Positions 33,178 to 44,306 of a stretch of 64,000 bases of DNA are shown here, in pieces. The DNA is taken from the NCBI GenBank assembly GCA_030549495.1, contig JAUIRK010000509.1, positions 494,501 through 558,500 of the forward strand, in the 5' to 3' direction. Below the pieces are notes generated by a model, which had not been told where the DNA came from, made no database searches, and saw only the letters and a program-made list of their open reading frames with translations. The position numbers and the translations under genes are program-made. The stretch's first letter is position 1. The number at the start of each line of letters is the position of its first letter. The DNA is from Nectonema munidae. Lineage: Eukaryota > Nematomorpha > Nectonematoida > Nectonematidae.

Positions 33178-34219
33178 TGGGATAATGGCTATAACGACTA
33201 TATTGATCTGAAAAAAGATCTTAGATATTTGAATTTGTTAAGAGAAAACCTTAAAAAATTTGGAATATTTAGCTGGTGTATTTGTAGCCCAAATGGTTAC
33301 TTGTTTGACTTTTTGCCATACTGTGGTAAAGATAAAGAAAGAATTGGATCCTTGGGAGAAAGTGTTATTTTAGAGTTAACAAAAATAATAGACAAAGAAA
33401 AATCTTCTGAATATTCCATCTTTTTCGATAATTTTTTTTCAGGTTACAGAGTAATGAAAAAATTAAATGAAAATGGATTGAAAGCAACTGGTACAATTCG
33501 TGAGGTAAGAGCAAAGAAGTGCCCCATTATGTCTGATAAAGAAATGAAAAAAAATAAAAAAGGATTTTATGATTACAGGTTCGACACAGTCAATAAACTC
33601 TTTTTTATAAAATGATTGGACAACAAACCTGTCATGTTGGTGACAAACTGCGATGATATCCAGCCTTTTGAAAGAACAGGGAGATACTCGCGTCATGAAA
33701 AAAAAGAAGTAAATCTCCAAATTCCACATTTAGTATCAAATTAAAATGCTAATATGGGTGGAGTGGATTTATTGGACAATATGGTAAGTCTTTATAGAAT
33801 ACGCATTCGCTCTAAAAAATGGTGGCGGTCAATCTTCTCGCTTTGGTGAACGCATGGAGACTTTACCAACTTTCTCATAAAAATGAAAAAGTTGACTTTA
33901 GAAGAAAAATTACACTGTCTTATATTTCTTTTAATTTCACGAACAAAAAACAAAGATCAGGGACCTTCAAAAAATAAAATAATGAAAAGTAAGGTACCAG
34001 ATGAAATTCGTTTTTCCTCTGTAAACCATTACATTGCATCGAGAAGTACGCAACGTCAGTGTATTTTTTGCAAGAAAAAGACAAAAAAATACTGTACACG
34101 CTGTGATGTTTCTTTACATGAAAGTTGTTTTAAAGATTTTCATTCCGATTAAAAAATTTTGGATTCGTAATTTTTTTTACTTTTTTTTCAAATTTGTAGT
34201 AATTGTGCCCATTATCCCA
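33178..34219 (+). mobile_element. piggyBac deletion derivative
   Basis: The termini TGGGATAATGGCTATAAC (left) and, complemented, TGGGATAATGGGCACAATTAC (right) are bounded by TTAA (33174-33177) and TAAA (34220-34223). The ~1.04-kb body contains only the C-terminal two-thirds of a transposase, so the 5' coding part was lost. Confidence 0.7.
33229..34152 (+). pseudogene. piggyBac transposase C-terminal relic
   Basis: The frame 33229-33615 holds SPNGYLFDFLPYCGKDKERI, YSIFFDNFFSGYRVMKKLNE with the second catalytic Asp, and GLKATGTIREVRAKKCPIMS. In the next frame, NKPVMLVTNCDD and, after a stop, NMGGVDLLDNMVSLYRIRIR give the third Asp block. The C-terminal zinc domain (QRQCIFCKKKTKKYCTRCDV, HESCFKDFH) ends at 34152. 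The N-terminal acidic region and first Asp block are gone, and stops near 33744 and 33849 plus frame changes break the rest. It is a different subfamily from the copy at 13991. Confidence 0.85.
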
Positions 34220-34223
34220 TAAA

Positions 34224-35184
34224 TAGGATTTTTTTCTCCAAACTTAAAAAAAAATTTTTTCTTTATTTGATAAAAATGTTTTTATTACATCATAAATAAA
34301 TCATATATTAAATTTTTTTGTATAATAAAACTTAATTTTTCGGGCGCTGTTGGGTTTGTCTTGTTAAGAGCTATATCTCTCATTCCTATGATTGATGACT
34401 ACGGAGTCTTTTACCACTTCTAAAGTATGTTTCATCTACCCGCATATCTTTGAAGAATGGTTTTTTCTGGATTCCGAGCATCTGAAATATAGATTTTTTT
34501 TACTATATCATACATTTTGGAAAATTGATAAACAAATATAATTTGTAAGTTTATTAGGGTAACTTATGATTACCTAGTATATAATTTCAAACGTTGCAAA
34601 TTAATTTTTAGTTAAATAGCATATATATTTAATTTTTTAGCTGAATTTTTCTACCTATATATTCGTTTTATGTATTATTTCATGTGTGTTACATGCTATT
34701 TGTGAAATTACTCGTTTCATTGGATGCTTTGCCTGTTCTGGCAAGAAGTTTGCTGATTTCCAGAAATGAACTTGCTGGAGAAAAAAGAATGGACCCTTGC
34801 TGATTTCAAGAAATGAAAAATTTCTTAATGTTTTTTTTTAAATAAAAATTAATTATATAAACTCAATATTTATTTCTAAAGAATTTATTTATATTAATTC
34901 ATTTGTTAAGTATTAATCAGTAACAAATATAATCGGAAATTAATTTTTTTAATTTAAAATTGCTATTAAATGTCCACATTTAGTCCATCGGCTTTCTGAC
35001 TGTTTACGATTAAATACACTAATTACAACCATGATTCAGTGATGTGATTTGAAGCTTTTAATGATGCCTTGATCTCATAGGCCATAAAACAGTTATCCTC
35101 TATGCTCGGTATCTCAAACTTGAGTCCGATAATATTTTTTGTCAAACACATGGGGGAACTTTTCTTTTGGGCATGCCTTAGATT
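34224..35184. other. AT-rich spacer
   Basis: No gene is supported. Short direct repeats (TTGCTGATTTCAAGAAATGA and TTGCTGATTTCCAGAAATGA near 34740-34815) are visible. Confidence 0.45.
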
Positions 35185-35310
35185 GCAGCCTTTTTCAAAC
35201 TTTTTTTACTGCGACCCATAGCAAGAACCACGGTTTGCATCGCGACCCATAGCAAGAATCACGGTTTGCATCGCGACCCATAGCAAGAACCACGGTTTGC
35301 ATCGCGATTC
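35185..35310. repeat. hAT-like end with three 31-bp tandem units
   Basis: GCAGCCTTTTTCAAACTTTT leads into three near-identical copies of GCGACCCATAGCAAGAACC plus ACGGTTTGCATC. Text such as TTTTTCAAAC...GCGACCC is typical of Charlie-type hAT ends. A later GTCATGACCCATTTTACTTT may be further decay of the same element. Confidence 0.6.
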
Positions 35311-35616
35311 GCGACCCATAATACTTAGGTGTAATAAGACAAACTTAGTTCACTAGGTTCATTTATTCAGCATCGAGTATTTATATGTCCTTTCTTGTTT
35401 GTCATGACCCATTTTACTTTTCACGCGACCATTCGGCAGTCATGATGGCTGATTGTTGGACTCTGAATTGGGATCTCTAGGTATTCTCCATTCTAGGAGT
35501 TCAATTAAATGGAAGTTTATGCCTTTAAGTTTCCACAATGATGACGTAACGTTGAATTAACATGTACCTATCTTTATCAATGTCTATTATTCATTTATTA
35601 TTCAATTTTCAGAAAT
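35311..35616. other. Spacer before the minisatellite
   Basis: No gene or clear repeat is seen between the hAT-like end and the first minisatellite unit. Confidence 0.4.
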
Positions 35617-38600
35617 GTTTTAGTGCTCCCTCTTCGTGCCTGCCTGTGTTTGAGTGCCCCATGTTTGTGCCTTCTGTGGGGGGGCCCCGGGTCTCCTGTT
35701 TTTTTTGCTCGTTATTTGTCTGTCTGTGTTTGAGGCGTTTGGTGTGTTTGAGTGTCTCTGTTTGTACTGAGTGTTTGAGTGTACCTGTTTGGGGTTTAAG
35801 TCTGTTGTGAGTGTGATTGAGTGCCCCCTGTTTTGCCTGCTGTGTTTGAGTGCCCCATGTTTGTGCCTGCCTGTTTTTGAGTGCTTATTGTTAGTGCCTG
35901 CCTGTTGTTTAAGTCCTAAACGTTTGTGCATTCATGTGTTTAAGTGCTCGTTATTTATGCCTGCATTTTGTTTGAGTGCTCCCTGTTTGTGCCTTCCTGT
36001 GTTAAAATGCTCCCTGTTTGCGCCTGTCTGTGTTAGAGTGCCTCCTGTTATTAAGTGCTCGCTGTTTATACCGTCCTATTGTTTAAGTCCTACCTGTGTT
36101 TAAATGCTCCTTGCTTGTGCCTGATTTTGTTTAAGTGCTACTTGTATGTGCAAGCATGTTGTTTGAGTCCTCCCTGTTTGTGCCTGACTGTGTTTGGGTG
36201 CTCCATGTTTGTACCTCCTATTGTTTTTTGCTCGTTATTTGTTCCTGGCTGTGTTGAGTGCCAAATGTTTTTGCCCACCTGTGTTTGGATGCTCTTTGTT
36301 TGTACCTGCTTGTGTTAGAGTGTTACCTGTTTTTGCCTGTTGTGTTTAAATGTTCTCTGTTTGTGCCAGCCTGTTGTTTGTGTCCCCCTGTTTGTGCCTT
36401 CCTGTGTTTGAGTGCTCCCTCTTCGTGCCTGCCTATGTTTGAGTGCCCCATGTTTGTGCCTGCTTGTGTTTGAGTCCTAATTGTTTGTGCCTGTCTGTTG
36501 TTTAAGTCCTACCAGTTTGTGCATTCATGTGTTTAAGTGCTCGTTATTTATGCCTGCATTTTGTTTGAGTGCTCCTGTTTGTGCCTTCCTCTGTTAAAAT
36601 GCTCCCTGTTTGCGCCTGTCTGTGTTAGAGTGCCTCCTTTTATTAAGTGCTCGCTGTTTATACCGTCCTATTGTTTAAGTCCTACCTGTGTTTAAATGCT
36701 CCTTGCTTGTGCCTAATTGTGTTTATGTGCTACTTTTATGTGCAAGCATGTTGTTTGAGTCATCCCTGATTGTGTTTGGGTGCTCCATGTTTGTACCTCC
36801 TGTTGTTTTTTGCTCGTTATTTGTTCCTGTCTGTGTTTGAGTGCCCGATGTTTTTGCCCGCCTGTGTTTGAGTGCCCGATGTTTTTGAGTGCTCTCTATT
36901 TGTACCTGCTAGTTTTTGAGTGTTACCTGTTTTTGCCTGCTTCTGTTTAAATGTTCTCTGTTTGTGCCAGCCTGTTGTTTGAGTGCCCCCTGTTTGTGCC
37001 TGTCTTTGTTTGAGTGCCCCATGTTTGTGTCTGCCTGTGTTTCAGTGCTCCCTGTTTGTGCCTTCCTGTGTTTGAGTGCCCCCTGTTGCTGCTCGCCTTG
37101 GATAAAGTGCTCCCTCTTTATTCCTAAATCTGTTTAAGTGATCCCTGTTTGTGCCTGCATGTGTTTAATTGTTCCCTGCCTGTGTTAGAGTGCCCCCTGT
37201 TGTTTAAAGGCTACCTGTTTGTGCCTGTCTTTGTTTAAGTGATCCTTGTTTGTGGCGGCTTGTCTTTGAGTGCCCCGTTTGTGTCTGCCTGTGTTTAAGT
37301 GCTCCCTGTTTGTGCCTGCTTGTGTTAGAGTGCCCCCTGTTATTGCCTGCCTGTTATTAAGTGCCCCCTGTTTATACTGGCCTATTGTTTATGTCCTACC
37401 TGTGTTTAAGTGCTCCTTGCTAGTGCCTGATTGTGTTTAAGTACTACTTGTATGTGCAAGCATGTTGTTTGAGTCCTCCCTGTTTGTGCCCAACTATGTT
37501 TGGGTGCTCTATGTTTGTACCCCCTGTTGTTTTTTGCTCGTTATATGTTTAAGTGCCCGATGTTTTTGCCTGCCTGTGTTTGAGTGCTCTCTATTTGTAG
37601 ATGCTTGTGTGTGAGTGTTACCTGTTTTTAATTGTGTTTATGTGCAAGCATGTTGTTTGAGTCCTCCCTGATTGTGTTTGGGTGCTCCATGTTTGTACCT
37701 CCTGTTGTTTTTTGCTAGTTATTTGTTCCTGTCTGTGTTTGAGTGCCCGATATTTTTGCCCGCCTGTGTTTGAGTGCTCTTTGTTTGTACCTGCTTGTGT
37801 TTGAGTGTTACCTGTTTTTGCCTACTTGTGTTTAAATGTTCTCTGTTTGTGCCAGCCTGTTGTTTGTGTCTTCCTGTGTTTTAGTGCTCCCTCTTCGTGC
37901 CTGCCTGTGTTTGAGTGCCCCATGTTTGTGCCTGCCTTTGTTTGAGTGCTAATTGTTTGTGCCTGTCTGTTGTTTAAGTCCTACCAGTTTGTGCCTTCAT
38001 GTGTTTAAGTACTCGTTATTTATGCCAGCATTTTGTTTGAGTGCTCCCTGTGTTAAAATGCTCCCTGTTTGCGCTTGTCTGTGTTAGAGTGCCTCGTGTT
38101 ATTAAGTGCTTGCTGTTTATACCGTCCTATTGTTTAAGTCCTACCTGTGTTTAAATGCTCCTTGCTTGCGCCTAATTGTGTTTATGTGCAAGCATGTTGT
38201 TTGAGTCCTTCCTGATTGTGTTTGGGTGCTCCATGTTTGTACCTCCTGTTGTTTTTTGCTAGTTATTTGTTCCTGTATGTGTTTGAGTGGCCGATGTTTT
38301 TGCCCGCCTGTGTTTGAGTGCCCGATGTTTTTGAGTGCTCTCTGTTTATAACTGCTAGTGTTTGAGTGTTACCTGTTTTTGCCCGCTTGTGTTTAAATGT
38401 TCTCTGTTTGTGCCAGCCTGTTGTTTGAGTGCCCCCTGTTTGTGCCTGTCTTTGTTTGAGTGCCCCATGTTTGTGTCTGTTTGTGTTTGAGTGCTCCGTG
38501 TTTGTGCCTTCCTGCGTTTGAGTGCCCCCTGTTGCTGCTTGCCTTGGATAAAGTGCTCCCTGTTTATTCCTGAATCTGTTTAAGTGATCCCTGTTTGTGT

Positions 38601-39663
38601 TTAAGTGTTCCCTGTCTGTGTTAGAGTGCTCCCTTGTGCCTTCCTGTGTTTGAGTACCCCCTGTTGCTGCTTACCTTGGATAAAATGCTCCCTGTTTATT
38701 CCTGAATCTGTTTAAATGATCCCTGTTTGTGCCTGCATGTGTTAGAGTGCCCCCTGTTGTTTAAAGGCTACCTGTTAGTGCCTGTCTTTGTTTAAGTGCT
38801 CCTTGTTTGTGCCTGCTTGTCTTTGAGTGCCCCGTTTGTGCCTGCCTGTTAAGTGCTCCTTGTTTATACTGGCCTATTGTTTAAGTCATACCTGTGTTTA
38901 AGTGCTTCTTGCTAGTGTTTAAGTATTACTTGTATGTGCAAGCATGTTGTTTGAGTCCTCCCTGTTTGTGCCTGACTGTGTTTGGGTGCTCTATGTTTGT
39001 ACCCCTGTTGTTTTTTGTTCCTGCCTTTGTTTAAATGCCCGATGTTTTTGCCTGCCTGTGTTTGAGTGCTCTCTGTTTGTAGATGCTTGTGTGTGAGTGT
39101 TACCTGTTTTTGCCTGCTTGTGTTTAAATGTTCTGTTTGTGCCAGCCTGTTGTTTGAGTCCCCCTGTTTGTGCTTTCCTGTGTTTGAGTGCTCACTGTTA
39201 GTGCCTGCCTGTGTTTGAGTTCCCCATGTTTGAATGCTTATTGTTTGTGCCTGTCTGTTGTTTAAGTTCTACCAATTTGTGCCTGCATGTTTTAAGTGCT
39301 CGTTATTTATGCCAGCATTTTGTTTGAGTGCTCCCTGTTTGTGCCTTCCTGTGTTAAAATGCTCCGTTTGCGCCTGTGTGTTAGAGTGCCACCTGTTATT
39401 TGCCGCTGTTTATACCGTCCTATTATTTAAGTCCTACCTGAGTTTAAATGGTCCTTGCTTGTGCCTAATTGTGTTTATGTGCTACTTGTATGTGCAAGCA
39501 TGTTGTTTGAGTCCTCCCTGATTATGTTTGGGTGCTCCATGTTTGTACCTCCTGTTGTTTTTTGCTCGTTATTTGTTCCTGTCTGTGTTTGAGTGTTACC
39601 TGTTTGTGCCAGCATGTTGTTTGAGTGTCCCCTATTTGTGCCTGTCTTTGTTTGAGTGCCCCA
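35617..39663. repeat. Minisatellite of ~31-bp units, left block
   Basis: About 4 kb of diverged units of the form GTGCTCCCTGTTTGTGCCTGCCTGTGTTTGA. The most frequent words are TGTTTGTGCCTGCCTGTG and TTTGAGTGCCCC. Units group into a higher order: the marker GTGCAAGCATGTTGTTTGAG recurs at about 36151, 36743, 37454, 37635, 38190, 38936 and 39491, with spacings often near 555 or 710-750 bp. One strand has few stop codons, giving spurious Cys-rich frames. The right edge is abrupt at CCCCATGACG. Confidence 0.92.
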
Positions 39664-40815
39664 TGACGAATCATAATCTGTCGGATTTGCGGTCCAAGAA
39701 AGACACCAGCCTTGATCTTGGCCTCCGACAAGGTGTTGCCAAACTTTTCTTTGAGGTATAAAAACGCACGCCCATTCAGATCCATTGCCGTACAAAACTT
39801 TTCATCAAGCCGAGCTTTATGTCGAGTGGTGGAAGGAAAATCTTGGCTGGGTCGACATGCTTCACGTTGTGTCGACCAGGTACATGCTCCTTTCGCTCTT
39901 CCCAATCTTTCTTCGTCCAGTGATTCTTGTCATCTCTGCTATCCCAGAGACAAGGGAAGCACATGTATTTCGTGTAGCCTGACTGCAGCGCCACCACTTT
40001 CAAGTCTCCGCAGATGTGCCAGTTGAAGTCATTGTACTTGATGGAATCAAGCAGCTGCCGCATAGTCTCTGTCATGCCGAACGCGTGAGCCAGTGGAACT
40101 GATGGTTTCTCGGTGCCATTGTGGAACAAAACAGCCTTCAAGCTGTTCTTCCCCGAGTCGACGAAGAGGCGCCAGTCTGCAGGATCGTGATCACACCCAA
40201 GTTCTTTCAACAGACCGTCGATGTCACTGCAGAATGTCATCGTGTCTTCCATCTCAAAGAACTCAGCCATGTCTCTCTGACGTGCTCTGAACAAGGATAT
40301 CTTGGTGTTCGGTTCCAGTAGATTCCACTGTTGCAGCCTTGATCCAAGCAGCTCTGCCTTCGCCTTTGACAGCGAGAGATCTCTTACGAGATCATTTAAG
40401 TCTCCCTAGTTCAGAAGATGTGGTTCTTGAGTGTTGGGTTCAAGAGGTTCATCACCATCCTCTTCACCACTGCTTACAGCTATGTTCTGATCAGCTGGAG
40501 GTGTTAGAACGGGGTTCTCGTCATCATGAAGCACAGGTTTACGAGCAGAGACGCAGTCAGCGTACTTGATGTGACCTTTATTCTTCTTGTTGAAGCCGGC
40601 GATGCTTGTGCAGGAGAAATAACAATCATCATGATGATTCTGCGGCTCACGCCATATCATGGGCACCGCAAATGGCATGCTCGCGCGCTTGCCCACCAAC
40701 CACTGAGTCAAGGTTCTGTGACAGCTTGTGCAGCAGATGTATGGTGCCTATCACTGTTCTTGATCCCCCATCTTACACCCGAAGTAGTGAAAGTAGGCGG
40801 ACTTCATTTTGACTG
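39664..40815 (-). pseudogene. Relic of an arthropod repeat-associated protein (Cc8L18.2-like)
   Basis: On the minus strand a protein relic runs from about MKSAYFHYFGCKMGDQEQ (40810) through SMPFAVPMIWREPQNHHDDC, LNDLVRDLSLSKAKAELLGS, FRARQRDMAEFFE, WRLFVDSGKNSLKAVLFHNG, ICGDLKVVALQSGYTKYMCF and FLPPLDIKLGLMK to EAKIKAGVFLGPQIRQIM at 39670. I recognise this order from a protein of unknown function, often labelled Cc8L18.2-like, that occurs in many copies in arthropod genomes. It is probably mobile, but I do not know its element class. The copy is broken in several places and its C-terminus is cut off exactly at the minisatellite edge. Base composition is much richer in G/C than the flanks. Confidence 0.6.
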
Positions 40816-42009
40816 CTGTAGATATACTTCGCTGTTAATCTTTTTTGGTATACCGACCACAGACATAACAGAAGTTGTCAGGATGATTGGTAGAGGAACG
40901 CCTACTCATCTTTATCTGAAAGAAAGAAATATAACACAGTTAACAACAATTGTACGAAATAGACATGTTAAAGACATATGTAAATTTCATTGAAATCCTG
41001 ACTTCTAGGCAATGGGAATATTTCTGTTCCTGAAAATCCTGACATGATACAGCAAAACGGATATGATTTTTAAAATCAGCGTACCCAAATTATTCTTAAA
41101 CACTTTACACATCTTCAGTAAAATTTTTTTTTGAAATTTATTTAGTGTAATCATTGATATCCCCCAGAAGGATCATTGGTAGACGTAAAGATCAATGGTA
41201 CACGGAAAGATCAAATATATGATAATTTACTACATAAAAAAGGAATTAGCAAATTAGATTATCATTAAAAATAAATTAAAGGGAATATAAAAAAGTAAAT
41301 TATAAAAATTTAAAACATAAAATCTAGAAAACCTGTTTTAAAATAAATAACGAATTAACAAATTAGATATCAAAGTTAGTGGACAATATAAAATAAAATG
41401 AGAATAATTTATCTTTTAGTATATAAAATCTAAAAAAATCTTAATCAAAAATAGATAGATCTGTTTATTTAGATTAAAAATAAATTTATATAAATTTAAT
41501 GAAATATTTTATTACTTAATAATTAAAATTTTAATGTAATATAATTTAGAAAAAAATAAAATTTATAAACTAAATAACTTAGATTAAAGAAAGAAATCTA
41601 TTATTAACACTTTACATATTTAAAAATTATCTTACATAGAAATCAAAATTAAAAAAAACAACTAAGAACAATACTTTATTAAAAATATAGATTTGAAATA
41701 GTAACTAACAAATTAATTATCTTTCTTGAGAAAGATAGGTATAAAATAAGCTGGAAAAGTAAAGCCTTGAGTTGAAACTTTATATTTTAGGAAAAAGTAA
41801 AAGCTTGTCCCCAATTTGACCTCGATGGTAGCAATAATGTCCATGCGAATAAATTTATAAGATATTTTCTCAAAAATATATTTTTGTAAAATTTTTAATT
41901 TCTTTAAAAATAAAAAGTATATTTTATTCTCTTTTATTTTTAACAATCTTCTTTATTCAAAATATAAATTAAAATATATATTAATAGAAATTTTAAGTTC
42001 TCTTGTATT
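40816..42009. other. Very AT-rich spacer
   Basis: No gene is supported. TTCCTGACTT/GAAATCCTGAC phrases near 40994-41045 repeat, and the remainder is A/T-rich with short AAATTA-type repeats. A 77-codon minus frame (41946-41713) is compositional. Confidence 0.5.
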
Positions 42010-43660
42010 TGAAAGAAAGAAAGAAAGAAAGTTTATTCACAAATTGAAATATATACAGAGAAATTTTGTTTAAACACAAGTTTTTTTGTATTATCAATTT
42101 ACAATGAGATGGGAAAAAAAGAATTAAAAAAAATGTATATCAACTTGCAAGGTTATCATAAGGCCTAGGGGACCGCTGAAATGATGACCTTTTACAAAAT
42201 TAATGTGTAATATAACATTTATATATAATACGTATGTAAAAACATGAATAATAGGTAGTTAAATGAAGTATAGTTTTATGTTTGTTTAGAAAAAGATGTA
42301 TGTTCTAACATTTACACACACACATATATATTCATGTATATATATATATATATTTATGTAAATGATAGTTTGTATACATACTGATTGGAACATATAAAGC
42401 AATTTTTCACTCTACATTCTTTATTATAACTATTTACAAAAGATTTTTTGAGTAAATTTTTATATTTATAGAAGGAACTTTTATAGAATTTTGTTTGTTC
42501 AAGAGTTTTATTCCAAAAAGAAATAACTCTGTTTTTCAATAATTTTTTTGTACTTTTGAGTCGATATTGTGGGACTATAAACTTATTTGATGATCTTAAA
42601 TAGTGTTGAGTTTCTTGATGTATGAAGGTTTGCCAAGCAAAAAATATTTCAGGAAGTATATTATAGAGATATTTATAAATGAACTTGGATAGTTGCATTA
42701 AATAAATTTCTTCAATTTTCAATAATTCATAGCCAAAGAAAAACACTGTTGTATGATGCCTGTAACTCAAATTAAACACATTTCTAATAATTTTCTTTTG
42801 TAAAACTTTAAGTTTTTCCAAATTACAATATCCCCAATTAACAAGGCTATAATTAAGATGCGGCAAAACTAAGGCTTTGTATAACATTAATTTTATTTTT
42901 ACATCAAAGTAATTTTTGTATCGTCTTAGTATACCTAAAGTACAATTCATCTTTTTAGAAATATAGTTTTGATGATCAGTCCATGCAAGTTGATTGTTTA
43001 TATACAGTCCTAGATAATTATATTTGCTTACTAACTCAATTTCAAATATATCTGTATTCATCTCACAACTTTTGCACTTTTTGTTTGAGAAAAACATCAT
43101 TTTTGACTTTTTACGGTTCAAACTTAAAAAGTTACGATCACACCTTTCTTCTACTTTCAAAAAATTATTCTTAATTGATTCAAATATTGTTTCATTGTTC
43201 TTATCAATTATTGAAAGAGGCAAAAGCAATGTAATATCGTCTGCAAATAGGAGGAATTCAAATTTTGGGTTTGAACTAGGGATGCCGTTTATATAAATAG
43301 AAAAAAGTAGAGGACCTAGAATCGATCCTTGTGGAATGCCGCAATATACGGGTTTTGAAGAAGACATGCTTTGATTAATGCAAACTATTTGTTGTCGGAA
43401 CGAAAGGTATGATTTAAAAAATTCTATAGCTGAAAATGAGAAACCTATATGGATTAATTTTTCAATAAGCAAAGAATGCGAAATACTATCAAATGCTTTC
43501 TGAAAATCTAAAAAGATTGCTACAACTTCATCGGATCTTTCTAAATAATTTTGAACTTTTTCAATGAATAATGCATGAAGATGTTCGGTATTATATCCTT
43601 TCCTAAAAGCAAACTGATAATTGTATAAAAATTTGTGCTTTTCTATATATGATAAAAGAT
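42010..43660 (-). pseudogene. LINE ORF2 3' part with RT domain
   Basis: A single open frame on the minus strand runs from the left edge of the neighbouring retroelement (43660) to 42354. It begins in the RT domain: YNYQFAFRKGYNTEHLHALF, then motif A FLDFQKAFDSISHSLL, motif B GIPQGSILGPLLFSIYINGI and motif C FLLFADDITLLLPL with both catalytic Asp. The thumb region includes LNRKKSKMMFFSNK, YNYLGLYINNQLAW and LPHLNYSLVNWGYCNLEKL. A Cys-rich end (ECRVKNCFICSNQ) precedes the stop. The 3' UTR ends at a (CTTT)n tail, seen here as GAAAGAAAGAAAG at 42011. The style is Jockey/CR1-like. The N-terminal endonuclease and fingers are absent, either by 5' truncation or because the neighbouring element landed there. 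Confidence 0.88.
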
Positions 43661-43672
43661 TTTTTTTTTTTT

Positions 43673-43788
43673 GGCTCTAGCGAGCAATTGGCTCTTGTTT
43701 GCTAGGCATTTGAAAAACTTTATTTAACGTAAAATTAAGAAAACACACACAATAGTATAAGTTGAAAAACTGAAGAGAAGTTGAGAAG
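43673..43788 (+). repeat. Left terminal inverted repeat, 116 bp
   Basis: It begins GGCTCTAGCGAGCAATTGGC and ends GAAGAGAAGTTGAGAAG. It matches the reverse complement of 46517-46632 at 115 of 116 positions. Confidence 0.95.
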
Positions 43789-44306
43789 AGATCACGGACA
43801 GATTAGATAACGTGGAGGAATTACTCGAGAGTATCACAACGCAATTGAAAAAGATCTTTCCAAAGCCTTCGGAACAGCAAGAATCGAAAGATGCCTTGTT
43901 GCGCGACAGAACATCCATCCTAGGATATGCGTCGCAAGACTACGATCATCCAGAAGTTTTAGCTGCCTATTCTCCGCAAGAAATTGCGCAAAGGAGAATC
44001 GAAGGTTTCATCGACGCCTTACCGCCCGCTACGCGAAATGCAAAAGATTCCTTACTGGTAACATTGTTCTCCATCATCGAAAAGAACATAATGCACCTTT
44101 CCATGGAAGACGTCGCTATGGTGAATCAATGCGCAACGACGGCCTGCTTGGCCACGCAATCTACTTGGGAGGCAGCTGCCAAACAGGTAGGTTCGGCAGG
44201 ATTATCAGCGCTTAACATTCCAACTCCTGACCCAAAATTCTTTCGTCAGAGGCTCACTTTCCAAGCGCCAGAAAAGAAGGGCAAAGGCAAAGGAGGCCAG
44301 AAATAA
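43785..44306 (+). CDS. Gag-like small protein of the inverted-repeat retroelement
   Basis: An open frame of about 170 codons starts just inside the left repeat; its 5' end is left open because I see no clear start. The N-terminal part (LDNVEELLESITTQLKKIF) looks like a coiled coil. The middle is helical (RRIEGFIDALPPATRNAKDS, LFSIIEKNIMHLSMEDVAMV). The end is basic (PEKKGKGKGGQK), as expected for nucleic-acid binding. No zinc knuckle is present. Position ahead of pol and the partial overlap with it suggest a gag role; similarity to a known capsid is not evident. Confidence 0.5.
   Translation, partial: EEITDRLDNVEELLESITTQLKKIFPKPSEQQESKDALLRDRTSILGYASQDYDHPEVLAAYSPQEIAQRRIEGFIDALPPATRNAKDSLLVTLFSIIEKNIMHLSMEDVAMVNQCATTACLATQSTWEAAAKQVGSAGLSALNIPTPDPKFFRQRLTFQAPEKKGKGKGGQK

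Noticed and set aside
35771-39521. Several Cys/Leu/Pro-rich frames of 60-110 codons in the left minisatellite (and again at 46741-51277)
   Set aside because: They are the same ~31-bp repeat translated. Frames switch freely, start anywhere and show no codon bias, so they reflect a stop-poor repeat and not genes.
39712-40993. Plus-strand frames overlapping the repeat-protein relic
   Set aside because: The minus strand carries a recognisable protein order here; the plus frames are its shadows.
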